Notes under the pieces: generated by a model
The model's input: the letters and a program-made list of their open reading frames with translations, nothing else
Databases searched by the model: none
Told to the model about the DNA's origin: nothing
Shown here: positions 7,297 through 15,776 of the stretch, piece after piece
Layout: each line of letters begins with the position of its first letter
Numbering within the stretch: position 1 is the first letter of the stretch
Assembly: GCA_015060385.1 (NCBI GenBank)
Contig: SUYO01000005.1
Coordinates: 1-55,243 of the forward strand
Length of the DNA stretch: 55,243 nucleotides
DNA from: Bacteroidales bacterium
GTDB lineage: Bacteria; Bacteroidota; Bacteroidia; Bacteroidales; UBA932
Direction: 5' to 3'
Made by a program: the position numbers and the translations under genes

Positions 7297-8463
7297 ATGA
7301 AAAAGACACTAAGACTGATCGCAGTCGCAGCCATGGCAATCGCCGCTGCAGCATGCTGCAACAATCAGGAGAAGCCTGAAGTAAAGGTCGTGGAACCTGG
7401 TGAGCAGGCACCTCTCGCTGACCCTGGCCAGAAGAACTTCGGAGGCTCCCCTACTGCAAACAGAAACAGGGACACCACAGGAATGGCCGAGAGAATGCGT
7501 AGAATGAGAGAGGAAATGAACAAGGTCAGAACCATCCACTTCAACGACCTCTCGATGAGCGACCCGTTCATCATTCCTGACCCTGAAACAAAGACCTACT
7601 ACCTTACAAGCACAGGCGGCCGTCTCTACAAGAGCAAGGACCTCGTATGGTGGGAAGGACCTTACAATGTGATCGACATCGAAGGCACATGGCTCAAGAC
7701 TGGCGGCGGACCTGCAGCATCTGAGATCCATAAGATCGGCGACTGGTACTACTATGCAGGTACATGGAACGACCACGCAGACCTCATCCAGCAGGTTCCG
7801 AGACGTTACAATGTGCCTCACAACCAGACCTATCTCCTCCGTTCGAAGAACATCGAGGGACCTTACGAGGTCTTCACAGAGGATCCTAACTACGACTGGC
7901 AGCCACGCGAGTGGGACTGCATCGACGGTACTCTCTATGAGGAGGACGGAAAGGTATATATGATCTTCGTACACGAGTGGACACAGATCATCGACGGTAC
8001 AATGGACTATATCGAGCTCTCAAGCGACCTTTCAAAGACAGTTTCAGAGTGGCCTGTAACCATGTTCCGCGCAACAGAGAACCCTTCTGTAAAGGAAATG
8101 AACAGCCTTGGAGAGGCGACATTCGGACGCAAGCTCCCTGGTTGGGTGACAGACGGTCCTCAGATGTTCCGCACTCAGACAGGAAAGCTCGGTATGCTCT
8201 GGTCAGGTTGGGGTGAGGAGCGTTACCTCCAGCTCGTATGCTACTCTGAGTCAGGTACTATCGCAGGTCCTTGGGTACAGGAACCTGAGCCGTTCCTCGG
8301 CAACAACTCAGGTCACGGAATGCTCTTCCGCACCTTCGAGGGCAAGCTCATGTACGTTGTACACCACGTAGAGGGCAACGGTCCAAGAAAGCCTCAGTAC
8401 TGGAATGTGGACGATTCAGGCGACAAGCTCGTTCTTCTCGACCAGATCGTTCTCAAGAAGTAA
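7297..8463 (+). CDS. Glycoside hydrolase family 43 lipoprotein
   Basis: 388 residues with a lipoprotein signal (Cys20), so probably displayed on the outer membrane or held in the periplasm. The five-bladed propeller pattern of GH43 is visible: SDPFIIPD with the probable general-base Asp89, WDCIDGTLYEEDGK with the pKa-setting Asp210, and VTDGPQMF at about 286 where many GH43 enzymes have a Glu general acid. Related subfamilies are recalled to carry TDGP here, so activity is not excluded. Likely substrates are arabinose- or xylose-containing side chains or oligosaccharides. A charged Arg/Met-rich linker (about 60-78) joins the signal to the domain. The GH10 gene follows after 11 bases. Confidence 0.85.
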   Translation: MKKTLRLIAVAAMAIAAAACCNNQEKPEVKVVEPGEQAPLADPGQKNFGGSPTANRNRDTTGMAERMRRMREEMNKVRTIHFNDLSMSDPFIIPDPETKTYYLTSTGGRLYKSKDLVWWEGPYNVIDIEGTWLKTGGGPAASEIHKIGDWYYYAGTWNDHADLIQQVPRRYNVPHNQTYLLRSKNIEGPYEVFTEDPNYDWQPREWDCIDGTLYEEDGKVYMIFVHEWTQIIDGTMDYIELSSDLSKTVSEWPVTMFRATENPSVKEMNSLGEATFGRKLPGWVTDGPQMFRTQTGKLGMLWSGWGEERYLQLVCYSESGTIAGPWVQEPEPFLGNNSGHGMLFRTFEGKLMYVVHHVEGNGPRKPQYWNVDDSGDKLVLLDQIVLKK

Positions 8464-8474
8464 GCCTATACCCT

Positions 8475-9620
8475 ATGATAAACTTCAGACTTACAGCAAT
8501 ATCAGGAGCAATGCTGCTTATGGCGGCATGCTCCTCTTTTTCTGAGCAGACATCCCTCAAGGAAGCATATTCTGACAGCTTCATGATAGGCTGTGCCGTC
8601 AACCCGCTCCATACAAGCGGCAGGCTGGCCCAGGCGAACGAACTGATCTTCAAGCACTTCAACGCAATCTCTCCGGAGAACTGCCTCAAGGCGGAAGTAG
8701 TGCAGCCAAGACCGGGCGTATGGGATTTCAGACAGGCTGACGAGTTCGTACAGTTCGGAGAAGACCATGACATGTGGATGCTGGGTCATACCCTCGTATG
8801 GCATAACCAGACTCCCTCATTCTACTGGGAAAACAAGGACGGCTCGCCAAAGACACGCGAGGAGCTCATCGAGACCATGCGCGAGCACATCGAAATGGTC
8901 GCAGGCCGCTACGCAGGCCGGATCGACGCATGGGATGTGGTCAATGAGATCATCGGCGAATACGGCGAATACCGCAACAAGGGATGGGTCAAGGCATTCG
9001 ACGGCGACGGATATGAGGTCGTAAGGAACGCCTTCATCTTTGCAGACCGCTATGCGCCCGACGCAGAACTCTACTACAACGACTTCAACGTGTGGAGACC
9101 GGCCCATGTGGACGGAATCGTGACCATGGTGAAGAAGCTCCAGGCCGAAGGCATCAGGATCGACGGAGTCGGCATCCAGGCCCACTGGGGACTGAATTAT
9201 CCGAAGACCGAATACATCGAGCACGCAATCGATACCCTCCACTCCCTCGGTGTGAAGGTGATGATCACCGAACTCGATGTCGACGTGCTTCCAATAACAA
9301 GGGAAGGCCAGGTCATCGGACAGTCACTCACTGACCCTCTCTACCAGCACGAGGAATTCGAGGAATATCTCGATCCATACAAGGACGGACTTCCTGCGGA
9401 AATCGAACAGAAGCTCGCTGACAGATATGAGGAGCTCTTCAGGATCTTCTATAACCGCCGTGACAAGATCGACCGCGTGACTCTCTGGGGCCTCACCGAC
9501 GACACATCATGGAAGAACGGCTATCCTGTTCCGGGCAGAACTAACTACCCTCTCCTCTGGAACCGAGACTACACTCCGCATAAGGCGCTTCAGTCAGTTC
9601 TTGCAGTGCCGCAGAAATAA
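8475..9620 (+). CDS. Endo-1,4-beta-xylanase, glycoside hydrolase family 10
   Basis: 381 residues with a lipoprotein-type signal (AACS, Cys19). It hydrolyses internal beta-1,4 links of xylan by the retaining mechanism. The acid/base is Glu158 in WDVVNEII and the nucleophile is Glu266 in MITELDVDVLP; GHTLVWHNQTP is the classic GH10 substrate-binding strand. One catalytic domain with no attached binding module. It is the last gene of the cluster, followed by a strong terminator at 9626-9665. With the GH43 lipoprotein it could process (arabino)xylan fragments; no SusC/SusD pair lies nearby. Confidence 0.95.
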   Translation: MINFRLTAISGAMLLMAACSSFSEQTSLKEAYSDSFMIGCAVNPLHTSGRLAQANELIFKHFNAISPENCLKAEVVQPRPGVWDFRQADEFVQFGEDHDMWMLGHTLVWHNQTPSFYWENKDGSPKTREELIETMREHIEMVAGRYAGRIDAWDVVNEIIGEYGEYRNKGWVKAFDGDGYEVVRNAFIFADRYAPDAELYYNDFNVWRPAHVDGIVTMVKKLQAEGIRIDGVGIQAHWGLNYPKTEYIEHAIDTLHSLGVKVMITELDVDVLPITREGQVIGQSLTDPLYQHEEFEEYLDPYKDGLPAEIEQKLADRYEELFRIFYNRRDKIDRVTLWGLTDDTSWKNGYPVPGRTNYPLLWNRDYTPHKALQSVLAVPQK

Positions 9621-9625
9621 ATCTC

Positions 9626-9665
9626 AAAAACCGATGTCCGTGAAATCCGGAACATCGGTTTTTTA
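9626..9665 (+). terminator. Rho-independent terminator after the GH10 gene
   Basis: ACCGATGT and ACATCGGT arms with an inner CCG/CGG stem, followed by six T residues, starting six bases after the GH10 stop. It should end the DPP7-mrp-GH43-GH10 transcript and insulate the MATE gene. Confidence 0.85.
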
Positions 9666-9666
9666 T

Positions 9667-9674
9667 TATCTTTG
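9667..9674 (+). promoter_or_regulatory. -7 box (TATCTTTG) of the MATE gene
   Basis: TATCTTTG lies 30 bases before the ATG at 9705 and directly abuts the preceding terminator. Confidence 0.6.
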
Positions 9675-9704
9675 CGCCCCGTTAGAATAACATGGTAGTG
9701 TAGT

Positions 9705-11042
9705 ATGAGATATGGAAATTTAACCAGGCAACTTACGTCGCTGGCTGGTCCGATATTCGTCGAGACCCTGCTGGTGATGATGCTGGGTGCAGTAGATACA
9801 TTCATGCTGAGCCGTCACTCCGACAACAGCGTCGCGGCCGTAGGAGTGGTGAACCAGCTCATGAATCTCGTCTTTCTCCTTTTCGAGGTAATCTCCCTCG
9901 GAACATCGATCCTCTGTTCGCAGTACATAGGTGCAAAAAGAAGGGACAAGGTAATTCAGGTAACCGGAATCTCCATCGGCTTCAACCTGATATCGGGCCT
10001 TGTGCTCAGCTGTGTCCTGCTGTTCTGTGCAGACGACCTGCTGTTGATGATGGGTCTGAGGCCTGACCTGATGAGCGAAGGTCTTCCATATATGAGGATA
10101 GTGGGAGGATTCGCCTTCCTTCAGGCAGTTTCGCTATCTCTTTCGGCATCGCTCAGGAGTGCCGACAAGGCAAAATACCCGATGTACGTGTCCGTGGTGG
10201 TCAATATCCTCAACATCATCGGAAACTACACCCTCATCTTCGGTAAGTTCGGCATGCCTGCCCTGGGAGTGGAAGGAGCGGCGATTTCGACATCGTTCTG
10301 CAGGTTCGTATCAGTGACCATACTCCTGATAGTCCTCTTCAAGAAGCATATCCCGTCGTTCCCGAAGAAGCTTTTCACCCCGTTCCCTTGGGGAGAACTG
10401 AAGAATCTTCTCAAGATCGGCATCCCTTCAGCCGGAGAGCACATGTCCTACAGCCTGTCACAGGTTGTCATCGCCTACTTCATCAACATGATCAGCAACG
10501 AGGCCCTGGCGACAAGGACATACATCGTCAACATCGTGATGTTCACATACATCTTCGCCCTTTCACTCTCTCAGGGAGGAGCCATACTGATCGGTCATCT
10601 TGTGGGCATGAACAAGATAAAGGCGGCCTACACGATCGGCAAGAGAGTCATGAGGTTCGGAGTGGCCATGTCTGTAAGCCTGTCGCTTGTGACTGCCGTC
10701 TTCGGAAAGTCGATCCTGTCCATACTGACTTCCGATCCGTGGATCATATCCACCGGAGCAGCCATCCTATGGGTAGAGATCTTCCTTGAACACGGCCGTG
10801 CCTTGAATTTCTTCGGAGTAAACTCGCTCAGAAGTGCCGGAGACATCTATTTCCCTGTAATTCTCGGAATCATCGTGATGTGGGGCGTACAGGTGGTAGG
10901 AAGCTACCTGCTCGGAATATCGCTCGGCTGGGGACTTATAGCGATGTGGGCCATCTTCGCCCTTGACGAGAACATCCGCGGCCTTGTCTTCGTCCGCCGC
11001 TGGAACAGCTTCAAATGGGTCGGCAAAGGCTTCCTGAAATAA
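9705..11042 (+). CDS. MATE-family multidrug/sodium antiporter
   Basis: A 445-residue integral membrane protein with about 12 hydrophobic helices in two homologous halves, typical of MATE exporters driven by sodium or proton gradients. N-terminal features such as LAGPIFVETLLVMMLGAVDTF and the mid-protein AGEHMSYSLSQV segment match the family. Length is normal. It is a single-gene unit with its own promoter, convergent with the RhuM-like gene only three bases past its stop. The substrate cannot be predicted. Confidence 0.9.
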   Translation: MRYGNLTRQLTSLAGPIFVETLLVMMLGAVDTFMLSRHSDNSVAAVGVVNQLMNLVFLLFEVISLGTSILCSQYIGAKRRDKVIQVTGISIGFNLISGLVLSCVLLFCADDLLLMMGLRPDLMSEGLPYMRIVGGFAFLQAVSLSLSASLRSADKAKYPMYVSVVVNILNIIGNYTLIFGKFGMPALGVEGAAISTSFCRFVSVTILLIVLFKKHIPSFPKKLFTPFPWGELKNLLKIGIPSAGEHMSYSLSQVVIAYFINMISNEALATRTYIVNIVMFTYIFALSLSQGGAILIGHLVGMNKIKAAYTIGKRVMRFGVAMSVSLSLVTAVFGKSILSILTSDPWIISTGAAILWVEIFLEHGRALNFFGVNSLRSAGDIYFPVILGIIVMWGVQVVGSYLLGISLGWGLIAMWAIFALDENIRGLVFVRRWNSFKWVGKGFLK

Positions 11043-11045
11043 AAT

Positions 11046-11933
11046 TTATTTTATCAGTATTGCTTTCGAAAGGGATAGTTTTGAGAAGGCAAAGAGCTTC
11101 TTTCCGAGATCCTTCATGGAGGCACCGATATGGTAAACATCTTCATCCACGATCAGAAAGCGGTCGTGGATATTTTTCTTTTCGGTCAACATTATCGGAG
11201 GATACTGGGAGTTGTGCTTGGTAAGGTCCTGCTTCAAGGATTCAGTCAGTCTGCCTGTATGAATTTCAGCAAGGACTCCGTCATGACGCTTGGCAAGCAT
11301 CAGAAGTACACTCTCGTCAACATAGTTATCAATAAGAATGACAGATTGCCTGGCAGAACGTATCAAATCGGTCGCAAATACATATGCATCAAATATCTGA
11401 CCGTCATAAAAGACTCCCTCTACGGGAGGTAAGGAAGTCCGGACGAAAAAAGCTATCTGTTTACCATATTCATCGAGACGTCTATCATATTCCGTCATTC
11501 GTCTGTCGACTTTATCTTCCAAGCAAGTCAATCTCTGATTAACGGAATGACCACGCAGCATTGTCTCTTTAAGTACATTTGTTGCCCATCGACGGAAAAT
11601 TATACCACGATCTGACTTGACACGATAACCGATAGAGATGATCATATCAAGATTATAATATTCGATAATGCGTTCAATGACTCTATTTCCTTCTTTCTGA
11701 ACTGTCGCAAAATTTGCGACAGTTGAAAGATTCCTTAGTTCTTCTTTCAAAGCATTGTTTATATGCTTTCCTATCGTCTTCACATCTCTACCAAACAAAA
11801 TTGCCAATTGGTTTCTGTTCAGCCAAACCGTCTCTTCATTTACTCTTACCTCAAGCCTTATGACTTCATCAGGCTGATAGACCACAATTTCTCCCCTGTC
11901 GGAAGAGTCCTCCTTCAAAACAATGTTTCCCAT
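11046..11933 (-). CDS. RhuM-like DNA-binding domain fused to a PLD-like domain
   Basis: 295 residues. The N-terminal half (about 15-135) matches the RhuM/ORF6N-type region seen in phage and mobile-element proteins (VWLNRNQLAILFGRDVKTIGKHI, then YNLDMIISIGYRVKSDRG and FRRWA). After a short coiled linker, the C-terminal half (about 170-295) looks like a single phospholipase-D-type unit, with IHDRFLIVDEDVYHIGASMKDLGKK containing the His-x-Asp-Arg-type site. RhuM was first named as a virulence-island protein with no settled function. The fusion suggests nucleic-acid binding plus a nuclease or phosphodiesterase-like activity, perhaps in phage or element conflict. It is a lone gene, and no clear -7 box is visible. 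Confidence 0.75.
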   Translation of the reverse strand: MGNIVLKEDSSDRGEIVVYQPDEVIRLEVRVNEETVWLNRNQLAILFGRDVKTIGKHINNALKEELRNLSTVANFATVQKEGNRVIERIIEYYNLDMIISIGYRVKSDRGIIFRRWATNVLKETMLRGHSVNQRLTCLEDKVDRRMTEYDRRLDEYGKQIAFFVRTSLPPVEGVFYDGQIFDAYVFATDLIRSARQSVILIDNYVDESVLLMLAKRHDGVLAEIHTGRLTESLKQDLTKHNSQYPPIMLTEKKNIHDRFLIVDEDVYHIGASMKDLGKKLFAFSKLSLSKAILIK

Positions 11934-12056
11934 ACGCCTGACTTTTTTCCTTAAAGTTCAGCATATAGGAAACATCTGTCAAATAATTGTGACGGATTTC
12001 ACCCGATCATAAAAAAGATTTTTCTGATTTTTATCATCATTGCACTTTTCTTTGCA

Positions 12057-14114
12057 TCAGAAGCTGATACGGTAGCTGAAATTCGGCAGGATCGGCAGCA
12101 AGGCGATCATCTTCCAGCCTTCGGTCGCAGCGTCGAAATAGAGCATGAACGGGTTGAAGTGGTTAGTGGCGTTGCAGACTCCGACATTCACGTCATGCTT
12201 CACCTTGCCGGTCTTGAACGAGAACATATAGCCAAGGTCAAGCCTGAAGACAGTAGGCATATGGTAGTTGTTCACTCCCGAGAAATAGTCTGCGATCCAC
12301 TCTCCTCCCGGAACATGCATCGGATAGGTCTCGGCAGCGCCGTTCTCCCAGTGACCGCTCTGAAAGCTCACAGCAGCGCTGAACCCCTTCCACTGCGCCA
12401 CGGCGTTCAGCACATGTCTCCTGTCGAACCTCGCATGGAACTCGCCTCCCTTGTTAATGTTCGGGAAGCCGTATCTGTTGGTCTTCGACCATGTATATGA
12501 AACTCTCGTATAAAGGTCTCTGCCGACGTATTCATGCATCAGCTCAGCTCCGTACGAGGTTCCCTTGCCCAGGTCCACATCCTCCTCCCAGCTGGCCATG
12601 CCGCCGCTGAAGAGGCTCTGGGCATACTTGTAATAGACAAGGTCATTCATCTGCTTGTAGAACCCTCCCGCAGATACAGTATGCTTACCTATCTGGCTCC
12701 TGAACCCGAGGTTGCCCTGAAGGGCATTCTCCGGAACGATCTCCCTGCCCGAAGGGACTATCATGTCAAGAGACCAGCCCACAGGAAGTCCCTCCAATGT
12801 ATGATAATGCTGCACCATCCTGTCGAAAGTTGCCTCCAGGGTCAGATACCTGAAGATGTTCCATTCCAGAGAAGCGCTGGCATCGACATCAAACCTGCCA
12901 GGCTTGATCTCCTCCTTGCCGTCCATCACGACCTCATCCTTGAAGCTACGGTAATAATGTCCCCTTGCAGTTGCCCTCAGAGCCAGCCTGTCCTCCATGT
13001 CGAAGCGGCCCTGAAGGTACACCGTACCGAGAAGGGTGCTGGAGGCGTTGTTCACCGAAGCCACCTGTCCCGGAGCGAACCGGGCATAGCGCGCCTTCGC
13101 TCCGTAGTCCATCTTGAACGCCTTGAAAAGGGACTCGGTCCTGTCGAAGCTCAGCATGTATTCAGTCAGCGAGGACTGAAGGGTAAGGTCGTTCCATACT
13201 CCCCTGTAGTACTTGTGCTGCTCCTGGGAGCTGGTGTATCTGTTCACAGAACCACGCAGGTCCATGAACGAGCGCTCTCCGTCAAGGTGCCAGCTCACGA
13301 TGCCTATCAGGTTATTCCACCCCATGCTCTCCTCGCTCCTGTAGATGAGACCGTCATATTCCGAAGGGCTGCTGAACGAGTAGCCATCCATGCTGCCCAG
13401 GAAGGAAGCGTTAAGGACGCTGCGCTTGCCCGTCTGCCAGCGGAGCTTGCCGTAGAGATCTCCGACTCCAGCGCCGAAGTCATCAAAGCCTCCCAGAAGG
13501 TCAGGAAGCATGCCTTGTATAGCCTTGTATTCCAACGCCAGCGGGGAGATCCTGCCGGAGAACATGAACGACATCTTCTCATTTATCGGGGACTCCACGC
13601 TCACGCTTGCAAGGAAGTTGTTCAGGGACGCGCTCATGCGGAACTTCTCGCGGGAAGGGTCACGGGTGGTCATCTTCAGGTGTCCTGCTGTGAAGTTGGA
13701 GCTGCTACCCTCGAAGCCTCCCTTCAGGAGGGAGGTCTCGGACATCGTCTCCTGAGGGATGATAGTAGTCAGACCAAGAAGATGAGAATATCCGTATACG
13801 GGCACCCCGTCTAGGGTGATGAGGTTGTTGCCCATGTTGCCTCCACGAACATAGAAGGCGGTCGTTCCGTCCGCTCCTGTCGTCACGCCCGGAAGCCCCT
13901 GCGCCCAGCGGATCGGGTCGCCCTCGCCCAGAGGCGAGATCACCCTCCGCACGCCCTCCACTCCCGTGGTCATGCGGCCCAGGGACTCCGCTACCCTACG
14001 GCTGTCGGTCTTCACCGCAGCCTCAAGGGTGTCGTGCTGCGGATCCCATTCCTGCGCGATGATCGCTGCAGGGAAGAGAAGCAGCGAAAGACATGTAACA
14101 ATAAACCTGTTCAT
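12057..14114 (-). CDS. TonB-dependent outer-membrane receptor (short form)
   Basis: 685 residues from the Met at 14114; an in-frame Met five codons earlier overlaps the preceding stop and is less likely. A signal peptide ends at about AIIAQ. The plug begins almost at once (PLGEGDPIRWAQGLPGVTTG, FYVRGGNMGNNLITLDGVPV), so the N-terminal carboxypeptidase-regulatory domain common in Bacteroidota receptors is absent. About 550 residues of amphipathic strands follow, ending in an aromatic Phe as expected for a beta-barrel. It directly follows the DUF4249 gene; DUF4249 lipoproteins commonly accompany such receptors. The substrate is unknown; there is no SusD. Confidence 0.85.
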   Translation of the reverse strand: MNRFIVTCLSLLLFPAAIIAQEWDPQHDTLEAAVKTDSRRVAESLGRMTTGVEGVRRVISPLGEGDPIRWAQGLPGVTTGADGTTAFYVRGGNMGNNLITLDGVPVYGYSHLLGLTTIIPQETMSETSLLKGGFEGSSSNFTAGHLKMTTRDPSREKFRMSASLNNFLASVSVESPINEKMSFMFSGRISPLALEYKAIQGMLPDLLGGFDDFGAGVGDLYGKLRWQTGKRSVLNASFLGSMDGYSFSSPSEYDGLIYRSEESMGWNNLIGIVSWHLDGERSFMDLRGSVNRYTSSQEQHKYYRGVWNDLTLQSSLTEYMLSFDRTESLFKAFKMDYGAKARYARFAPGQVASVNNASSTLLGTVYLQGRFDMEDRLALRATARGHYYRSFKDEVVMDGKEEIKPGRFDVDASASLEWNIFRYLTLEATFDRMVQHYHTLEGLPVGWSLDMIVPSGREIVPENALQGNLGFRSQIGKHTVSAGGFYKQMNDLVYYKYAQSLFSGGMASWEEDVDLGKGTSYGAELMHEYVGRDLYTRVSYTWSKTNRYGFPNINKGGEFHARFDRRHVLNAVAQWKGFSAAVSFQSGHWENGAAETYPMHVPGGEWIADYFSGVNNYHMPTVFRLDLGYMFSFKTGKVKHDVNVGVCNATNHFNPFMLYFDAATEGWKMIALLPILPNFSYRISF

Positions 14115-14118
14115 AAGC

Positions 14119-15174
14119 TCAGTCTTCAATATACTTGTGAGTTTCCGGATCTATACCGTATTTGGAATATTCTTCGACAGGAACATAGGTGATTCTCCAC
14201 CCACAATCCAGATCCCACTGCACTTTACCTCCGAATATGCCTATACCGCCGTGTATGTTCGAAGGGAGATTATCCCTGAGATATAAAGTGGACATATCGG
14301 AACTTTCCTTGACTTTGTCCATCATCAATGCTGTCTTCAGATAATCGTCATAAGCATCGGAAACGGACATGAATATCATAGGACGAGCGTAGTAGGCGTG
14401 GTCTTTCCAAATCGAGAAATTGCAACTTAACAGAAAGAGTTCGTCATATCTGCCACCATTGACGCGGAGAAAACGGTCGTGCTTCATCGCTCCTTTAAGA
14501 TCCGGATAAATTGTATGGATTCCTGTAAATTTACCGTATGATTCTACTATTAATTTGATTTCAGGCACATATTTTTCGCCAGTGACATTGAAGTTATCTA
14601 CATTCTGCAGATCAGTAAATATCTCACCTGCAATGGGCCCCGTACGAACAAGCCAGTCTTCAAACTCCATGTCAATTCCGTGTATCCATAAAGAACTTGA
14701 GAAATCCTCATCGAACTTGTAGATATGGCCCTTAAATTGACTGGCATATTTACCGGGAGCTATTTTTCTTGGATCTACAGTTGTTACCTTTATCCTCCGA
14801 GGCATAATATCTTCAGCCCAGATAAGTTCATAACCCGGAACCTGAACTTCCAGACGGTAATGATGCTCAGGAACTGCAGAATAATCCAATGTCCACAGAT
14901 TCTCTTCCTTCCCTTTCACAAACTGCCCGACTGTCTTCGATTCGGTCAGGTCGATCAAGGTTGGGACAGCTTCCGTCAGAGGCTCCGCTTCTTCCCGGGA
15001 GACACCTTTAGTGAAGCTTAGATATAGTTTCTGTATACTGTCATTTGACATGACGCACTCCACAGCAACCTGAACATTCTCCCCAGCATCAAGAACCACA
15101 TCCCGCACGCAGGACGGCAGAAGCAAGGCTGATGCAAGCAAGGCAGTGAAGAAAGATAGAGACGACCGTTTCAT
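14119..15174 (-). CDS. DUF4249 lipoprotein (copy 1)
   Basis: 351 residues with a lipobox (LLPSCVRDV, Cys22) and the DUF4249 N-terminal pattern (VAVECVMSND, then KLYLSFTKG) followed by a beta-sandwich-rich body with a YRLEVQVPGYE strand. The function of the family is not established, but it recurs next to TonB-dependent receptors, consistent with a surface or periplasmic partner. Paralogous to the protein at 15777-16952, sharing the LLPSCVRDV-LDA signature and a C-terminal STIYLRDNL/NIHGGIGIFG-type segment. It lies between a DUF3244 gene and the receptor gene. Confidence 0.85.
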   Translation of the reverse strand: MKRSSLSFFTALLASALLLPSCVRDVVLDAGENVQVAVECVMSNDSIQKLYLSFTKGVSREEAEPLTEAVPTLIDLTESKTVGQFVKGKEENLWTLDYSAVPEHHYRLEVQVPGYELIWAEDIMPRRIKVTTVDPRKIAPGKYASQFKGHIYKFDEDFSSSLWIHGIDMEFEDWLVRTGPIAGEIFTDLQNVDNFNVTGEKYVPEIKLIVESYGKFTGIHTIYPDLKGAMKHDRFLRVNGGRYDELFLLSCNFSIWKDHAYYARPMIFMSVSDAYDDYLKTALMMDKVKESSDMSTLYLRDNLPSNIHGGIGIFGGKVQWDLDCGWRITYVPVEEYSKYGIDPETHKYIED

Positions 15175-15228
15175 AACAGATGGAATTCAGATGGTTACAC
15201 GATTCTGGCTGAAGATAGTAAATATATT

Positions 15229-15636
15229 TCACATTAGTGTAGAGGGGATTGTAAAGGTTCCTTCGTATACATCACCGGATCCGGTGATGTATACGATTTC
15301 GTAGATGCCCGGCTCTCCGGAGAGAGGGAGCAGGGTCTGAGGTTCCATAGCGGAGTCAAATGAGTCGTACCATACGCTGCCTGTAGAGCAGTTGGTAACC
15401 GTGAGAGCGACATCGCCAAGGTCAGTAAAGACAGTCGTGAGGATAGAGTCCATCATGCCGAAGTAACAGCATTCAATAGGAAGCTGAATAAGACTTCTGT
15501 TGTCATAATCATTATCTCCGTTAATAATCTGATCTAATGGAATTTCTTGTCTGTTCTTTTTATCGTCGGCATTCAGTACTGATGCCGACAGAGGCAGGAA
15601 CATTGTCATAAGGATTAGAAGAAATTTTGTTTTCAT
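15229..15636 (-). CDS. DUF3244 small secreted protein (copy 1)
   Basis: 135 residues: signal peptide, then a single small beta-sandwich of the DUF3244 type (LIQLPIECCYFGMMDSILTTV, VALTVTNCSTGSVWYDSF, GEPGIYEIVYITGSG). The role of the family is unknown. Its C-terminal half is nearly identical to the copy at 18506-18901, while the signal-peptide half differs. Two adjacent cysteines and one downstream Cys are conserved in both copies and may form disulfides. A TAACTTTA box lies about 28 bases upstream in both copies. Confidence 0.85.
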   Translation of the reverse strand: MKTKFLLILMTMFLPLSASVLNADDKKNRQEIPLDQIINGDNDYDNRSLIQLPIECCYFGMMDSILTTVFTDLGDVALTVTNCSTGSVWYDSFDSAMEPQTLLPLSGEPGIYEIVYITGSGDVYEGTFTIPSTLM

Positions 15637-15660
15637 GATAATGTGGTTTTAATGTTTCGT

Positions 15661-15756
15661 CTATAAAGTTATAACCACGACATGCTGGGACTCAGGCTCC
15701 TGAGCGGACACCACCGATGGAAACATAAGGAGTGCTGCAATAATCAGTCTGTTCAT
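15661..15756 (-). pseudogene. 31-codon remnant of a TonB receptor N-terminus
   Basis: An ATG 20 bases after the DUF4249 copy 2 stop opens a 31-residue ORF beginning MNRLIIAALLMFPSVVSAQ and ending QHVVVITL. It parallels the start of the intact receptor (MNRFIVTCLSLLLFPAAIIAQ, then DPQHDTLEA), and sits exactly where a receptor gene would follow a DUF4249 gene. It is best read as the leftover 5' end of a deleted receptor copy. It could still yield a secreted 13-residue peptide after signal cleavage; that is not supported further. Confidence 0.6.
15664..15671 (-). promoter_or_regulatory. -7-like box (TAACTTTA) of DUF3244 copy 1
   Basis: TAACTTTA on the minus strand, 27 bases before the start codon, differs from TAnnTTTG at the last base only. 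The same box stands at the same distance upstream of DUF3244 copy 2. It overlaps the end of the receptor remnant. Confidence 0.4.
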
Positions 15757-15776
15757 CGGCTTGTTGTTTTTTAGGT

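Noticed and set aside
12534..13814. Long + strand open frame (about 426 codons) opposite the TonB receptor gene
   Set aside because: Shadow of the GC-rich receptor codons; no promoter, signal or domain, and the receptor frame is clearly real.
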